Counted from the stretch's first letter, positions 24,143 to 34,135 are shown. The stretch is 64,000 nucleotides of DNA from NVTR01 sp036480115 (GCA_965224795.1 CBDDAE010000001.1:1674001-1738000); one strand, 5' to 3'. Notes: generated by a model not told the origin, from the sequence alone. Translations and numbers: made by a program.

Positions 24143-27100
24143 TCAATGCAGTGCTGCCCTCACAATGTCGTGTGGCAATGACATAAGTTCGGCTGTCTCA
24201 GTCCATAATATCGAAAGCTCAATGGTGTGTTCTGGGTAAATCTGACGCAGGGCGGCTAAATAGGCCGCCATTTGCCGCAATATCCCATTTGGGGTTTCGC
24301 TGGGGCTGGCTGGTACTTTCTGGTTTGACTTGAAATCAACAACTAAAATCTGGCCATCAGTCACCACCAAACGGTCAATGACCCCATGAATGCGTCTATT
24401 ATCCAACTCGGAAATTTCGGCGGATACTGAAACTTCGGCCAAAGAATAAGGCCCAAAAATATGAGAAAAATCTGGGTTTTGAATAATCTTCATCGCTTTT
24501 TGTAAGATTCTGGCCTGTTCAGCAGGAGCCACTAAATCGATTTCAACTACAACCAACTGCTCAGCAATATTCGACCATTCTGATTGCGGATAGTTTGGCA
24601 GATGTTCCAATAACCTATGAATCTGTCGACCCCGAGATACAGCGTTAAAGTCGTTTTGTGCTCTGGTATCGACGGGTAAAGAATGTTCCCCGCTTAGGTC
24701 AGAGGGCGATAGCGTTGGCAGGTTAGGGGTTGGTGCTGTGGCCGACGTTGTGGCCCATTGAGGCAATTCAAGTTTTTGTACCTCAAGAACCTGAACTGAA
24801 ACGTCGGTCCGTGGTTGCCATGACCCGTGCTCAATTCGCAAACCAGGTCCAGTGGGCAGGTCACAGTTAGCCGCTCCCGCCGGTAGCATCGCGGCCTCGA
24901 CGGCGCGGTACCAACTGGAACCGTCTTCTTTAACAGAGCCAGAACCGCAGACAATCAGCCACTTTTCTGCCCGCGTTAGCGCAACATAAAGCAGGCGGGA
25001 CATTTCTTCGTCATGGGCGGTCTTTAGCTTTGTTAGTGCCACATTCATCACTTTTGGTTGCAATTCTTTATTGGTACGCCACATCAAAAACCCACCTTGA
25101 GAAGGGATAAGTTCTGCGGGCGGTGGTGGCTTACGATCCCCGGTATCCGGTAAAATCACGATGGGCGATTCTAGACCCTTTGCACCGTGGGTCGTCATGA
25201 CCCGGATTCTGCCACTGGCCGTATCTGACTGTCGCTTTATTTCAATTCCGTCAGCATCCATCCACACCAAAAATCCTGTCAGGCTAGCTGTCTCAGACAT
25301 TTCATAAACGACGGCCTGGGTAAGTAGGGCATCAATACCGTCTTCGGCCTCTGGTCCCAGACGGGCCAATAGGTTTTCGCGGCCTCCGTGCCGGGTTAGG
25401 ATGCGTTCCAAGAGCTCAAACGGTCTTAAAAAATCAACTTGATTTCGCAACTCGGATAAAATCGAAAACGGCCCCAGAAAATCGTCCTTTCGCCGCACCA
25501 AAGCATCCCATAAATGTATTTCTTTTCTGCCATGGGCAAGATCAAACAGGCCGGCCTCGGTTAAACCGAAAATTGGAGATCTTAAAGCAGTGGCAAGGGA
25601 TAAACTATCCATTGGCATTGCCAAAAAGGACAACAAAGCCCGCAAATCCTTTACCGCTGTTTCTGCTCCGATTTTTAGCCTGTCTGCGCCAGCTATCGGT
25701 AAGTCTTTAGACTTGCAGGCACGAATGATTTGGTGAAAAAGCTCTGATCTACTTTGTACCAACACCAGAAAATCATCATAGCGGACTGGACGAAATTTGC
25801 CGTTTTTCCCCATAATAGTCTCTGATTCAACCATCATCTTAATTTGTTCTGCGATCTTCTCGGCTAGCAAAACTTTATGGCTATCGGCCGTCACCATATC
25901 TTTTGGATCATACCATTCCCGTTCCTCCGGATCGGGAGTTTTTTCAATGATAGCCCAAAGATCAACCCGCCCTGGCATGTCACTATGGAAAGCCAAATGG
26001 GTCGGCGGATCTTTGATACCGTCCTGGTTAAAAACGGAATCCACCAGCGCCAGAACTGCCGGCGACGACCGAAACGAATGGTCAAGCGACCTTTCAAACA
26101 ATGTTTGATGAGAATCCGCCAAGCTCGTTGAAAAATGCTGACGCATTTTGTCAAACGCGCGAGGATCAGCACCCTGAAAGGAATAGATCGACTGTTTCAG
26201 GTCACCAACTACAAATATAGTCCGGGTTATGTCAGGGCGCGCCCCAAAACCGGCGCTAAATTCCTGTGCTAAAAGTTCAATAACTTTCCATTGATCCGGG
26301 CTGGTATCTTGCGCTTCGTCCACAAGAATATGGTCCAAGCCACCATCAAGGCGAAACAACACCCACTGTGCAACGGCTGGATCTGACAAAAGTTTGCGCG
26401 CACGCGAAATCAAGTCATTGAAATCAAGCCACCCTCGGTTTGATTTTCGGGCCTCATACAATGGCAAAAAAACGTTTGCGAAGGCATAGTAAGACCGGGT
26501 TTTATTTGCGGCACTCAGCTGGCATAGATTTTCGCGACCTTCTTCAACGCGGGCCATAAGGCCATTTAGATCAGAAATTTGATCTGGAATAGCTTCGCGT
26601 ACATCTTTGGTTGGAAACTGATCCGTTTTTGCACTGAACGGGGTGCTTTTTTTTGCGGATAATCCAAATAGAAATAATGGAAAAAGTCGTGACAGGTCGG
26701 ACGTGTCTGGATCAGCAAAATTTATGCTCGTTAGAACCTGTGCCGCTTTAGCATCATTAGATTTACCACCGGCCAACAGGGCAGGGACCATGGCATCAAA
26801 CAGGGTCTTTTCATTTCCCAGGAACACTTTTGATAGAAGCGCTGCCTCATCAAAACCGTCGGGCAGACCAAAGTGTTCCCAAACCTCAGCAGTGGTTTTA
26901 CCCTGTTGCAGACTGTCACGGTAACGAACAGCGCCAGCAGTAAGGGCACTAAAATCTTCACCTGAAAAGTTTTTGCTCAGCTCGACCACTACCTTGGAGT
27001 CATTGCTATTGGCCATCGATTCAACAACATCTTCACGCAACCGATTTGACGCCCGTTCTTCCATTTCCCGGAACATCGGCGATACTCCGGCCTCTAGTGG

Positions 27101-27502
27101 AAACCGCCGCAGCAGGGACGCACAAAATGAGTGAATCGTTTGAATGCGCAGCCCCCCGGGAGTGTCGATTGCCCTGGCAAATAATGTGCGCGCAAAAGCC
27201 AGGCTTTCCGGGCCACTAATTTTAGGAGCGCCTAGGGCCTCCAGTTCTTTTGCAAGATTAACTTCGTCCATCATCGACCATTCGCCAAGCCGTTTAAACA
27301 GACGGTTCTGCATCTCGCTGGCAGCGGCTTTTGTATAAGTTAGGCAAAGAATGTTTTGTGGCGATGTACCATCAAGCAGAAGGCGCGCGACGCGATCAGT
27401 CAGAACTTTTGTCTTTCCAGAACCGGCATTGGCAGACAGCCAAGTGGAAACTTTAGGGTCGGCGGCCAGAATTTGCCGACTGGTTGCGTTATCAATTTTC
27501 AT
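24143..27502 (-). CDS. addA: Double-strand break repair helicase-nuclease AddA
   Basis: This 1119-residue UvrD-type helicase has Walker A NAGSGKT (25-31), the HILVDEAQDTSPDQW motif II, GDLKQSIYSFQGADPRAF motif III, MTTHGAKGLESPIVILPDTG motif V and LLYVALTRAEKWLIV motif VI. Its C-terminal RecB-like nuclease domain has VIDRLVVTDGQILVVDFKSNQ. With AddB it resects double-strand breaks for RecA. The ATG overlaps the addB stop by 4 bases. Confidence 0.96.
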   Translation of the reverse strand: MKIDNATSRQILAADPKVSTWLSANAGSGKTKVLTDRVARLLLDGTSPQNILCLTYTKAAASEMQNRLFKRLGEWSMMDEVNLAKELEALGAPKISGPESLAFARTLFARAIDTPGGLRIQTIHSFCASLLRRFPLEAGVSPMFREMEERASNRLREDVVESMANSNDSKVVVELSKNFSGEDFSALTAGAVRYRDSLQQGKTTAEVWEHFGLPDGFDEAALLSKVFLGNEKTLFDAMVPALLAGGKSNDAKAAQVLTSINFADPDTSDLSRLFPLFLFGLSAKKSTPFSAKTDQFPTKDVREAIPDQISDLNGLMARVEEGRENLCQLSAANKTRSYYAFANVFLPLYEARKSNRGWLDFNDLISRARKLLSDPAVAQWVLFRLDGGLDHILVDEAQDTSPDQWKVIELLAQEFSAGFGARPDITRTIFVVGDLKQSIYSFQGADPRAFDKMRQHFSTSLADSHQTLFERSLDHSFRSSPAVLALVDSVFNQDGIKDPPTHLAFHSDMPGRVDLWAIIEKTPDPEEREWYDPKDMVTADSHKVLLAEKIAEQIKMMVESETIMGKNGKFRPVRYDDFLVLVQSRSELFHQIIRACKSKDLPIAGADRLKIGAETAVKDLRALLSFLAMPMDSLSLATALRSPIFGLTEAGLFDLAHGRKEIHLWDALVRRKDDFLGPFSILSELRNQVDFLRPFELLERILTRHGGRENLLARLGPEAEDGIDALLTQAVVYEMSETASLTGFLVWMDADGIEIKRQSDTASGRIRVMTTHGAKGLESPIVILPDTGDRKPPPPAELIPSQGGFLMWRTNKELQPKVMNVALTKLKTAHDEEMSRLLYVALTRAEKWLIVCGSGSVKEDGSSWYRAVEAAMLPAGAANCDLPTGPGLRIEHGSWQPRTDVSVQVLEVQKLELPQWATTSATAPTPNLPTLSPSDLSGEHSLPVDTRAQNDFNAVSRGRQIHRLLEHLPNYPQSEWSNIAEQLVVVEIDLVAPAEQARILQKAMKIIQNPDFSHIFGPYSLAEVSVSAEISELDNRRIHGVIDRLVVTDGQILVVDFKSNQKVPASPSETPNGILRQMAAYLAALRQIYPEHTIELSILWTETAELMSLPHDIVRAALH

Positions 27503-30450
27503 TCGCCAACCACCACTGCAACCGGCTCCTGGGTTTCATCCCATTCACCAAAACGCGCCAAATGGTCATAGTCCCCATCAAACCGAACGGAAGACATGGC
27601 CCGCCTGGAGGCGTACCCTTGCGTAGGATCTTGAAATTTCGAAATTAAGGCCAGCAATTCCTTGCGAACCCTTGCAATTTCGCCATCATCCAAAATTGTT
27701 GGGTTGAACTTAGGCGAAGCCCCCAAACCGATGTAACCGACAGTAGCGACGGGCGCAGCAGGTAGCTTTTTGAACCCCCCCTGTTCGGCAATTACTGCCT
27801 CCAACAACAACTGTTTTTCAAAATACCGCAGACTTTTTTGAGTGGGAAGTTGGCCTGTCTTATAATCATAGATCAAAAAAGCGCCGCCTTCTGATTGGTC
27901 AATTCGATCAGCCTTAGCGGTTAAAGTAAAACCCGCTTTTGGAAAAGGTAATGATCCCTCAACCTCTAAGCCCAGGTTCTGACCAACCGACTGGCGCTGC
28001 AGTTCATCCCGTAGAAAAATATCCGCCACCCGTTCAAACTTTGCGCTCCATAAAGTACGGGCCAGGGGCCAGGGTGCATATTTATTGAATACCTGATCAG
28101 CGATATTCAACAGCCTAGTGCGGGCGGTCAGAGCGTCTTCGTTTCCATCATAGTTCCGAATGAATTCTTCAACTATTTTATGGACGACGGTGCCCCGCAA
28201 AGGTGCGTCTGGTTCTTGCCTAAGCGGACGAAGGGGCCGTAGGCCAAGCACGTAACGCGCATACACTGCATAAGGGTCACGGATTAATTTGGTAATTGTA
28301 GTCACTGACAAAGTATTGGGCCGTGCAGCAATTGGCGGCATGGGCGCAGGGCGTAGGGCAGGGGCGACTAACGTGGGTGTCTCTAATGCATGGGCAGTAT
28401 CCAGCCAGACCTGACCGTTTGCGTGCATTTTTTTGACAGCGTCACGCCCCTGATCTGACATCCCTTCCAATAAATTTGTTAGTCGGTTTAGCCATCTGGA
28501 AGGGACAGTCTGTGCCTCTGATGTGCGCACGGAACGGGTTAGTATGACCTGTTTTGCAGCAATCGCCTGCTGAAAATCGTGGGCTGAAAGTCCGATGCGC
28601 CGCTCCGGCACCAATAGCTTGACCTCATGGCGCATCTGTCGATTTAGCCAAGGATCAGCGCTGGCGTGTTCTGGCCAGACGCCGTCGTTCAATCCGCCTA
28701 AAATAACTAGATCAGCGCCTTGAACACGGGCTTCCAATGTGCCCCATATCATTATGTTTGGGTGGGGGCGAACCGGGTCTCGGACCTCGCCACGTTTGAG
28801 AAAGGAAAGAATTAAGTTTGCATAATCCTGCGGCGATTGTGCACCGCCGTAGCCCGCCTCTCTTCCCAACTCATCCATTACCCGCTTTGCTTCTTCTCCT
28901 GAAGGTTCATCCCAAAGGGCAGGTTCGTCTACTGGCGTTGGACCGCCAGAAAGGGAAGACATGACAGATAAATGGTGGTCGACATGTTCTGACAAGTCTC
29001 GAACGGGAATGTTCTCGTGGCCAAAAACGGTTTTGGTAACCCAGTTAGCCCATTGGGCTTTCGCCGGGGTTTCCGTTTCTTTTTCAGCCCATTGCAAAAT
29101 GTCATTAGCCGTTGGAAACGGTGGTCCTTCACGACGAAACTTAAGTTCTAGCTCCCGGGTCCAGGTAAGGTGTTGGCCACGGGCTTTGCTGTCGGAATTT
29201 ACCAGCGGGTGTTTTAACAGGATCAATAGGGCTTCGCTGGTTATCGTTTCACCAAACAATGCCGCAACATGGCGCAGCAATCGTCCAGGTGCTGTTTGGT
29301 CGAGTGGTTCGCCAGCGCTTACGTCGGGCTCAATACGCCAGCGATCCAGCGCAGCCCGAACCCGGCGGGTTAACAGACGGTCAGGCGTAACCAGTGCCGC
29401 GGTTTCCCCCCCATCGGCAGCCTTGCGAAGCGCCAAAGCAATCGCCAGCGCCTCAACACGTTCTGACGGGGCTTCAATTAGTGCAAGGTCGCGAACTGCC
29501 AAATCAATGTCTTGCAACTTTGGCCCTTCGGTTAACCACTGGCTGGTAACGGGGGCAGGGCGTAGTGCCAGAGACACCAACCGGTTTCGCGCTTGCGAAG
29601 GTGGTTTTAGATCGGGTTGCCACCGCTGAATATCTGCCGGTAAAAGTCCGCAGGTATTTACGACCCTCCGTAGTCGAAATTGGGGGTGGTCTTCGGTGTT
29701 CATGGCGTCGTCCAGAGTGTCCCAAACAGCATCTGGAAGTTCAAAATCATAGCCCGGCAAAATGACCGCGCCTTGGGGCAACCCGGCGACCGCTTGCATG
29801 AGCAAGCTGGTGGTTCCCCGCGAACCAGTTGATCCAGCAATGATTATCGGATGTGTGGGCGGGCATTTTTGCCAACGGCCGATCAAAGCTTCAATCACTT
29901 GACGCTGGCGCGATTCCTGGTCAGGGAGTTCAGTACTTTTGCTACCAAAAAACCGGTCAACAATCTGCAAAAACTTTTGGCTGCGCTGCCAGTGACCAGA
30001 GCGGTCCGACACATCCAGGCGCATTATTTTTGCGGGCGAAACGTCTTCGTCCTGCATTTCTGCCAACAACAAGGCTAGGCTATCGGCAAGGTCAAATAAA
30101 GCAGAGCGTGGTGCAAGATCAGGTTCTTTTTCCAACAGTTTTGCAATCAGTTGACTTAGTTCAAGTCGACGACGTAATGGCGAAACGGCCACAGCCAACC
30201 TTTCAGCAGCTGGGTCGTTAGCAAGGTCAGTAACCAACCTGATTTTCGGCATTAAACTGGCTGGACCTTCATTATACAGCTGGATAATGCGCCGCTGCAT
30301 TCGCCGGGTGTTGACGAAAACTTCAGCGCGCGCCATTTTTTCCGGGGTATGGCCATCCAGTCGGGTACGCAGGCCTTCCACCAACGCGCGGGGGAAATCT
30401 GCGCCTGGTGGGCAGGCAAACACCCTAGAACGGTCTGCGGGCTCAAACAT
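27499..30450 (-). CDS. addB: Double-strand break repair protein AddB
   Basis: This 983-residue partner of AddA has the degenerate P-loop region IIIAGSTGSRGTTSLLMQAVAGLPQG, the inactivated helicase core with LVILGGLNDGVWPEHASADPWLNRQMR, and a C-terminal nuclease domain with ADRIDQSEGGAFLIYDYKTGQLP (the Asp/Lys of the PD-(D/E)XK fold). The gene order tsaE-addB-addA is the alphaproteobacterial one. The start overlaps the tsaE stop by 8 bases. Confidence 0.95.
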   Translation of the reverse strand: MFEPADRSRVFACPPGADFPRALVEGLRTRLDGHTPEKMARAEVFVNTRRMQRRIIQLYNEGPASLMPKIRLVTDLANDPAAERLAVAVSPLRRRLELSQLIAKLLEKEPDLAPRSALFDLADSLALLLAEMQDEDVSPAKIMRLDVSDRSGHWQRSQKFLQIVDRFFGSKSTELPDQESRQRQVIEALIGRWQKCPPTHPIIIAGSTGSRGTTSLLMQAVAGLPQGAVILPGYDFELPDAVWDTLDDAMNTEDHPQFRLRRVVNTCGLLPADIQRWQPDLKPPSQARNRLVSLALRPAPVTSQWLTEGPKLQDIDLAVRDLALIEAPSERVEALAIALALRKAADGGETAALVTPDRLLTRRVRAALDRWRIEPDVSAGEPLDQTAPGRLLRHVAALFGETITSEALLILLKHPLVNSDSKARGQHLTWTRELELKFRREGPPFPTANDILQWAEKETETPAKAQWANWVTKTVFGHENIPVRDLSEHVDHHLSVMSSLSGGPTPVDEPALWDEPSGEEAKRVMDELGREAGYGGAQSPQDYANLILSFLKRGEVRDPVRPHPNIMIWGTLEARVQGADLVILGGLNDGVWPEHASADPWLNRQMRHEVKLLVPERRIGLSAHDFQQAIAAKQVILTRSVRTSEAQTVPSRWLNRLTNLLEGMSDQGRDAVKKMHANGQVWLDTAHALETPTLVAPALRPAPMPPIAARPNTLSVTTITKLIRDPYAVYARYVLGLRPLRPLRQEPDAPLRGTVVHKIVEEFIRNYDGNEDALTARTRLLNIADQVFNKYAPWPLARTLWSAKFERVADIFLRDELQRQSVGQNLGLEVEGSLPFPKAGFTLTAKADRIDQSEGGAFLIYDYKTGQLPTQKSLRYFEKQLLLEAVIAEQGGFKKLPAAPVATVGYIGLGASPKFNPTILDDGEIARVRKELLALISKFQDPTQGYASRRAMSSVRFDGDYDHLARFGEWDETQEPVAVVVGE

Positions 30451-30937
30451 CCAGTGGCCCTAAAATATCAGCCAGCTTGTTCCATTTTTCATGCGACCAT
30501 GAAAATCTAGCCATACGTTTCAAATCTGATTCTGTGTGTTCCAATTCAATTGTAAGGGCGTTTACTGGTGTTTGCGAGCCTAACCGATCAGGCCATTCAA
30601 TCAGGCAAATGGCTTGGTCCATTGCCTCAAATAAGCCAAGCTCTACAACGTCATTGGCATCTGAAACCCGGTAAAGATCAGCGTGCCAAATATCAGTTCT
30701 ACCGTCAGAATAGACCTGAACCAATGTGAATGTTGGGGACGGGATATCTTCGTTTTGCCCAGCTCTGGCAAGAATGGAACCAATGATAGCCCTGGCAAAA
30801 TGGGTTTTTCCGGTCCCCAGTTCACCCGCCAATAGGATTGTATCGCCGGAACTTAAAAGGGGCGCGAATTCAATAGCTAACGCAGCTGTTTTTTCTGGTG
30901 AAGACAAGGGTATTGTGTGGCAGCTATATTGATCCAT
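30443..30937 (-). CDS. tsaE: tRNA N6-threonylcarbamoyladenosine ATPase TsaE
   Basis: This 164-residue P-loop protein (GELGTGKT, 38-45; SPTFTLVQVY; WHADLYRVSD; LIEWPDRLG) is needed with TsaD and TsaB for t6A37 in tRNAs. I chose ATG 30937, which starts MDQYSCHTIPL; an upstream start at 30973 has no support. It sits between the divL-type gene (42 bases upstream) and addB. tsaD is also in this window, at 40.6 kb. Confidence 0.94.
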   Translation of the reverse strand: MDQYSCHTIPLSSPEKTAALAIEFAPLLSSGDTILLAGELGTGKTHFARAIIGSILARAGQNEDIPSPTFTLVQVYSDGRTDIWHADLYRVSDANDVVELGLFEAMDQAICLIEWPDRLGSQTPVNALTIELEHTESDLKRMARFSWSHEKWNKLADILGPLDV

Positions 30938-30979
30938 ACGCCAGAGTTTTACGCGGCCAGTGGCGCACCGCAAGCCACA

Positions 30980-32569
30980 TTAAACCGAGGCGGCTTCAGT
31001 TTCGGAATGAAGCAACAATCGACCAGTGGTGGAAATCTCTGAAACCGGCGTTTCTAGCGGTGCGAATTCTGCCAGCGTTGCGCCGCCGGATATGGGTGTA
31101 AAACGGCATATTAGTTTTCGCCCATCGCGCAATTGTACATCAGCGGTCCATTCTGCCCGCTCACCCAAAGTACCAACAAATTCCCTGACATCGCCCCAAA
31201 CAGGTGACGGTGCACACTTCACAGCCCAGGCGCGGGTTGCGTCCACAATCCCAAAATCGCCCAGAATAGTTGTCGGATCAATTCCCCACAGGTTTCCATA
31301 GGATGAATTTGAAAGGGTCAATGCACCGTTTGGCGAAAACACCGCTATGGCATCTTGCAAACTGTCCAGCACAGCCTGGCTTGATTTTAGTTCTGCGCGA
31401 AACCGTCGGGTAAGGGAAATTTCAGCGCTAATATCTTCAAAAAGAAACGCCACTGCTCCGTCGGGATGCGGGCGGCCGGTAACACGATATGTCTGACCGT
31501 TTGCCAGGGACCAGGTTTCTTCATAGGTGCCATTTGATGCAGCAGCTTCCAGTTCATACAACTGTTTGCGCCAAGATTTATAGTTTTTTGGTTCCGGGAT
31601 CATTTGCCGCTCGCGCAGCTGGTCCAAAACGGCATGCAACGTTGGTCGCCCAGTAAGAAAGCTGGCTGGCAGTGATGTTAGGTCAATAAGGGCAGGGTTA
31701 AACAGGGCCAGCCGCCGCTGTTTGTCAAAAATTGCCAACCCTATTTTCAGGTGGGCAAATGTCTTGGTTAGGGTCTGGATAAAATCTTGCAATGCAATTT
31801 CGGCTTTAACCACTTTATCTGCACTGACGGCGGTAAAAACGCTTTCACCGTCCACCCGCGTTTCAAAACATTCAAACCAATTTGGCTCTGCCTCTCCGGG
31901 AATGTGGGCTGTTAAACGACGTGGAACATTGGGTTCCGTGGGTTGAGGGGAATTTGGCAGCTCAAACAATTGTGCCGGGGGCCATGCCGGATTTATTACG
32001 TTGTTCGCTTCGGTTTGGGCAAGCTCAAGATAAGTATTGTTTGCCCAGGTTATCCGACCGGCCGGGTTTTGTCGCCATACCAGAAATGGCGCTGATTCAG
32101 TAGTTTTTCGAAGCGTTTCGAGTTCCCGTTCCAACGACTGAAAGTGCGCCCGGTCCAATTCTATGCGGTCGAGGGCTAAATCGGTGTCAACTAAAGTGAT
32201 GCGTGTTACGCCGTCATTCCAGGTTGCCTGCAGACAAATTGACCCGTCACCAGAGAAAAGCGAAAGCTTTCCTAGTTCTGGCAAGCGGCAAATCTGGCTT
32301 TGTAGATATGGAAACGTTTCGGACATGGCCTGTAAAAAAACGGACCAATCCAGCCCAGTGTTTGAGGTTCTGGCAAGTAATTTCGCCGCCTTGTCCGTCG
32401 CGCTTACCAGATCATCGCCGTCAAAAACGAAAACCGTTGTGTCAATTATTTCACGAAAACCATCCGACGGTCGACGAATTGTAACCGACAAAACCCACAG
32501 GGCCGAAATTGTTATCGTGAACGAAAGCACAATAAGACCCGACAACAGAATCAAAGATTCCAGTCCCAT
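30980..32569 (-). CDS. divL: DivL-type PAS sensor protein lacking a histidine kinase domain
   Basis: From ATG 32569 the protein is 529 residues. One N-terminal transmembrane segment (about 4-28) is followed by several PAS-like modules, for example ESAPFLVWRQNPAGRITWANNTYLELA, LKIGLAIFDKQRRLALFNPALIDL and SLQDAIAVFSPNGALTLSNSSYGNLWGI. It ends without any H/Y-box, N-box or G-box, so no kinase or ATPase domain is present. Position next to tsaE-addBA matches divL of other alphaproteobacteria, and Rhodobacter capsulatus DivL has been described as a PAS-domain protein acting on CtrA. The name is inferred from position and architecture. A perfect CtrA-type box lies 51 bases upstream. A TTG at 32587 is an alternative start. 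Confidence 0.75.
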   Translation of the reverse strand: MGLESLILLSGLIVLSFTITISALWVLSVTIRRPSDGFREIIDTTVFVFDGDDLVSATDKAAKLLARTSNTGLDWSVFLQAMSETFPYLQSQICRLPELGKLSLFSGDGSICLQATWNDGVTRITLVDTDLALDRIELDRAHFQSLERELETLRKTTESAPFLVWRQNPAGRITWANNTYLELAQTEANNVINPAWPPAQLFELPNSPQPTEPNVPRRLTAHIPGEAEPNWFECFETRVDGESVFTAVSADKVVKAEIALQDFIQTLTKTFAHLKIGLAIFDKQRRLALFNPALIDLTSLPASFLTGRPTLHAVLDQLRERQMIPEPKNYKSWRKQLYELEAAASNGTYEETWSLANGQTYRVTGRPHPDGAVAFLFEDISAEISLTRRFRAELKSSQAVLDSLQDAIAVFSPNGALTLSNSSYGNLWGIDPTTILGDFGIVDATRAWAVKCAPSPVWGDVREFVGTLGERAEWTADVQLRDGRKLICRFTPISGGATLAEFAPLETPVSEISTTGRLLLHSETEAASV

Positions 32570-32620
32570 AAAATCAATCCCGAACAATTTCTTCCCGGGG
32601 CTAACAATTATTCATAATGA

Positions 32621-32635
32621 TTAATCGGTGGTTAA
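32621..32635. promoter_or_regulatory. Perfect CtrA box TTAA-N7-TTAA upstream of the divL-type gene
   Basis: TTAA at 32621-32624 and TTAA at 32632-32635 are separated by seven bases, the full alphaproteobacterial CtrA consensus. The second half includes the regB stop codon (32634-32632). It lies 51 bases before the ATG of the divL-type gene. Regulation by CtrA is inferred from the motif. Confidence 0.65.
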
Positions 32636-34047
32636 CTATGGAATTCAGTTGAAATTAATTGATTGTCACCCAACCCTGTTCCTGTGGTATTTGGATCTGG
32701 GCACAGGTCTTCTGTCTGCCATATCACTTCAACAATAGCACCGCTGCGTTGGCCTGGCTTAAGCGAGGTTGGGTAGTGGTCTCTGGCGTTTGCAAAAGAT
32801 AGTTCGGCACCCGATCTTTCCAACAATGTCTTGGCAATAAAAAGCCCCAATCCCATGCCCTGATACCCCGGGCGTTTTTCTTGGTCGGTACCCTCTGGAC
32901 GGTTACGCAGATACGGGTCCCCCAAACGGCCAATAATCTGTTGAGAAAACCCACGTCCATCGTCAATAATACGTATTGAAACCTGACCGTTCGCCCAGAT
33001 TGCATCAATCCAAACAGTAGACTCGGCAAAATCGACGGCATTCTGAATCAAGTTTCGCAATCCGTGAATGATCTCTGGTCGGCGCCAAACTATAGGTACG
33101 GGGCCAGCACTTGCAATGTCCGGGCCCGGCGAAAATACTATGGTTTTGCCCCGATCATTATGTGGCTCCGCGGCTTCGACTAATAACGCGGTCAGTGGTG
33201 TCTGGCGCAGATGCAAATCGTCTTTCCCGGCCTGCCCCATGGATTGCAAAATATCGCGACATCGGTCCGCCTGATCGTGAATCAGTTGTGCATCCTCCTG
33301 AAGAACCGGATTCTTAATCAAATCCTGGATCAGCTCGCCGCTTGCCAGTTTTATTGTCGCTAAGGGAGTTCCCAGTTCATGTGCTGTGGCTGCAACAACA
33401 CCTGCCAAATCAGTAATTTTTTGCTCTCGCACCAGCGCCATCTGCGCCGCTAAAAGCGCTTCTGACATTGAATTTATTTCTGATGTAACCCGGCGCGCGT
33501 AGACACCTAAAAAGGTGACACCAATTACAATGGCGGCCCAAAACCCAAACACTAGAATCTGGGGCATGCGTAAAACCACGCCCCGACTTGTTTGCAGGGG
33601 AATGTGGAACCATAGCACAAACGTAGCCAGCGCAATTGCGGTGGCACCCACAACCACAGCCGGCCCGGTCCTAAGCGCAGTTGCCGAAATTGTGACCGGG
33701 GCCAATATCAGAAGCGCAAATGGGTTGTGCAGCCCTCCAGTTAAGTAAAGCAAAACCGCTAATTGGATAAGGTCGAAAATCAACATAAACGAGACTTCCC
33801 GTTCTGACAGGCGACGATTTACAGGATAAGCGAAAGTGGCTATCAGATTGGCGACAATAGATGCACCAATCGCCATAAAACAAAGGCCCAAATCCAACTG
33901 CAGATCAAACAGAAAAAATGAAAGTACGATCGCAGAAAGCTGACCAACAATGGCGATCCACCGCAGCAAAATAAAAGTGCGCAGACGCACCCAGTTTCTA
34001 CGGGGCTGTTCGTTGATCAAAACCGGGGCGGCGGTTGCCATTGGCAT
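32632..34047 (-). CDS. regB: Redox sensor histidine kinase RegB (PrrB/ActS)
   Basis: This protein of about 471 residues has six transmembrane segments (about 20-190) with the quinone-binding box GGLHNPF (104-110), the phospho-acceptor His223 in TAHELGTPLATIKLASGEL, the redox-active Cys263 in DQADRCRDIL, and N/G boxes (NLIQNAVDFAES, IDDGRGFS, GMGLGLFIAKTLLERSG). RegB phosphorylates RegA when oxygen is low. I take the ATG at 34047; a TTG at 34068 would add seven residues. It diverges from senC-regA in the classical arrangement, and the divL-type gene follows on the same strand. Confidence 0.96.
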   Translation of the reverse strand: MPMATAAPVLINEQPRRNWVRLRTFILLRWIAIVGQLSAIVLSFFLFDLQLDLGLCFMAIGASIVANLIATFAYPVNRRLSEREVSFMLIFDLIQLAVLLYLTGGLHNPFALLILAPVTISATALRTGPAVVVGATAIALATFVLWFHIPLQTSRGVVLRMPQILVFGFWAAIVIGVTFLGVYARRVTSEINSMSEALLAAQMALVREQKITDLAGVVAATAHELGTPLATIKLASGELIQDLIKNPVLQEDAQLIHDQADRCRDILQSMGQAGKDDLHLRQTPLTALLVEAAEPHNDRGKTIVFSPGPDIASAGPVPIVWRRPEIIHGLRNLIQNAVDFAESTVWIDAIWANGQVSIRIIDDGRGFSQQIIGRLGDPYLRNRPEGTDQEKRPGYQGMGLGLFIAKTLLERSGAELSFANARDHYPTSLKPGQRSGAIVEVIWQTEDLCPDPNTTGTGLGDNQLISTEFHS

Positions 34048-34135
34048 TTTCTTCTTGGGTTGCGTCAAGATTGCCCCTTGTTAGCCACGCATTCCCGGGG
34101 GATCAATGCGCCCACGCAATCTGAAGGCAAATGTT

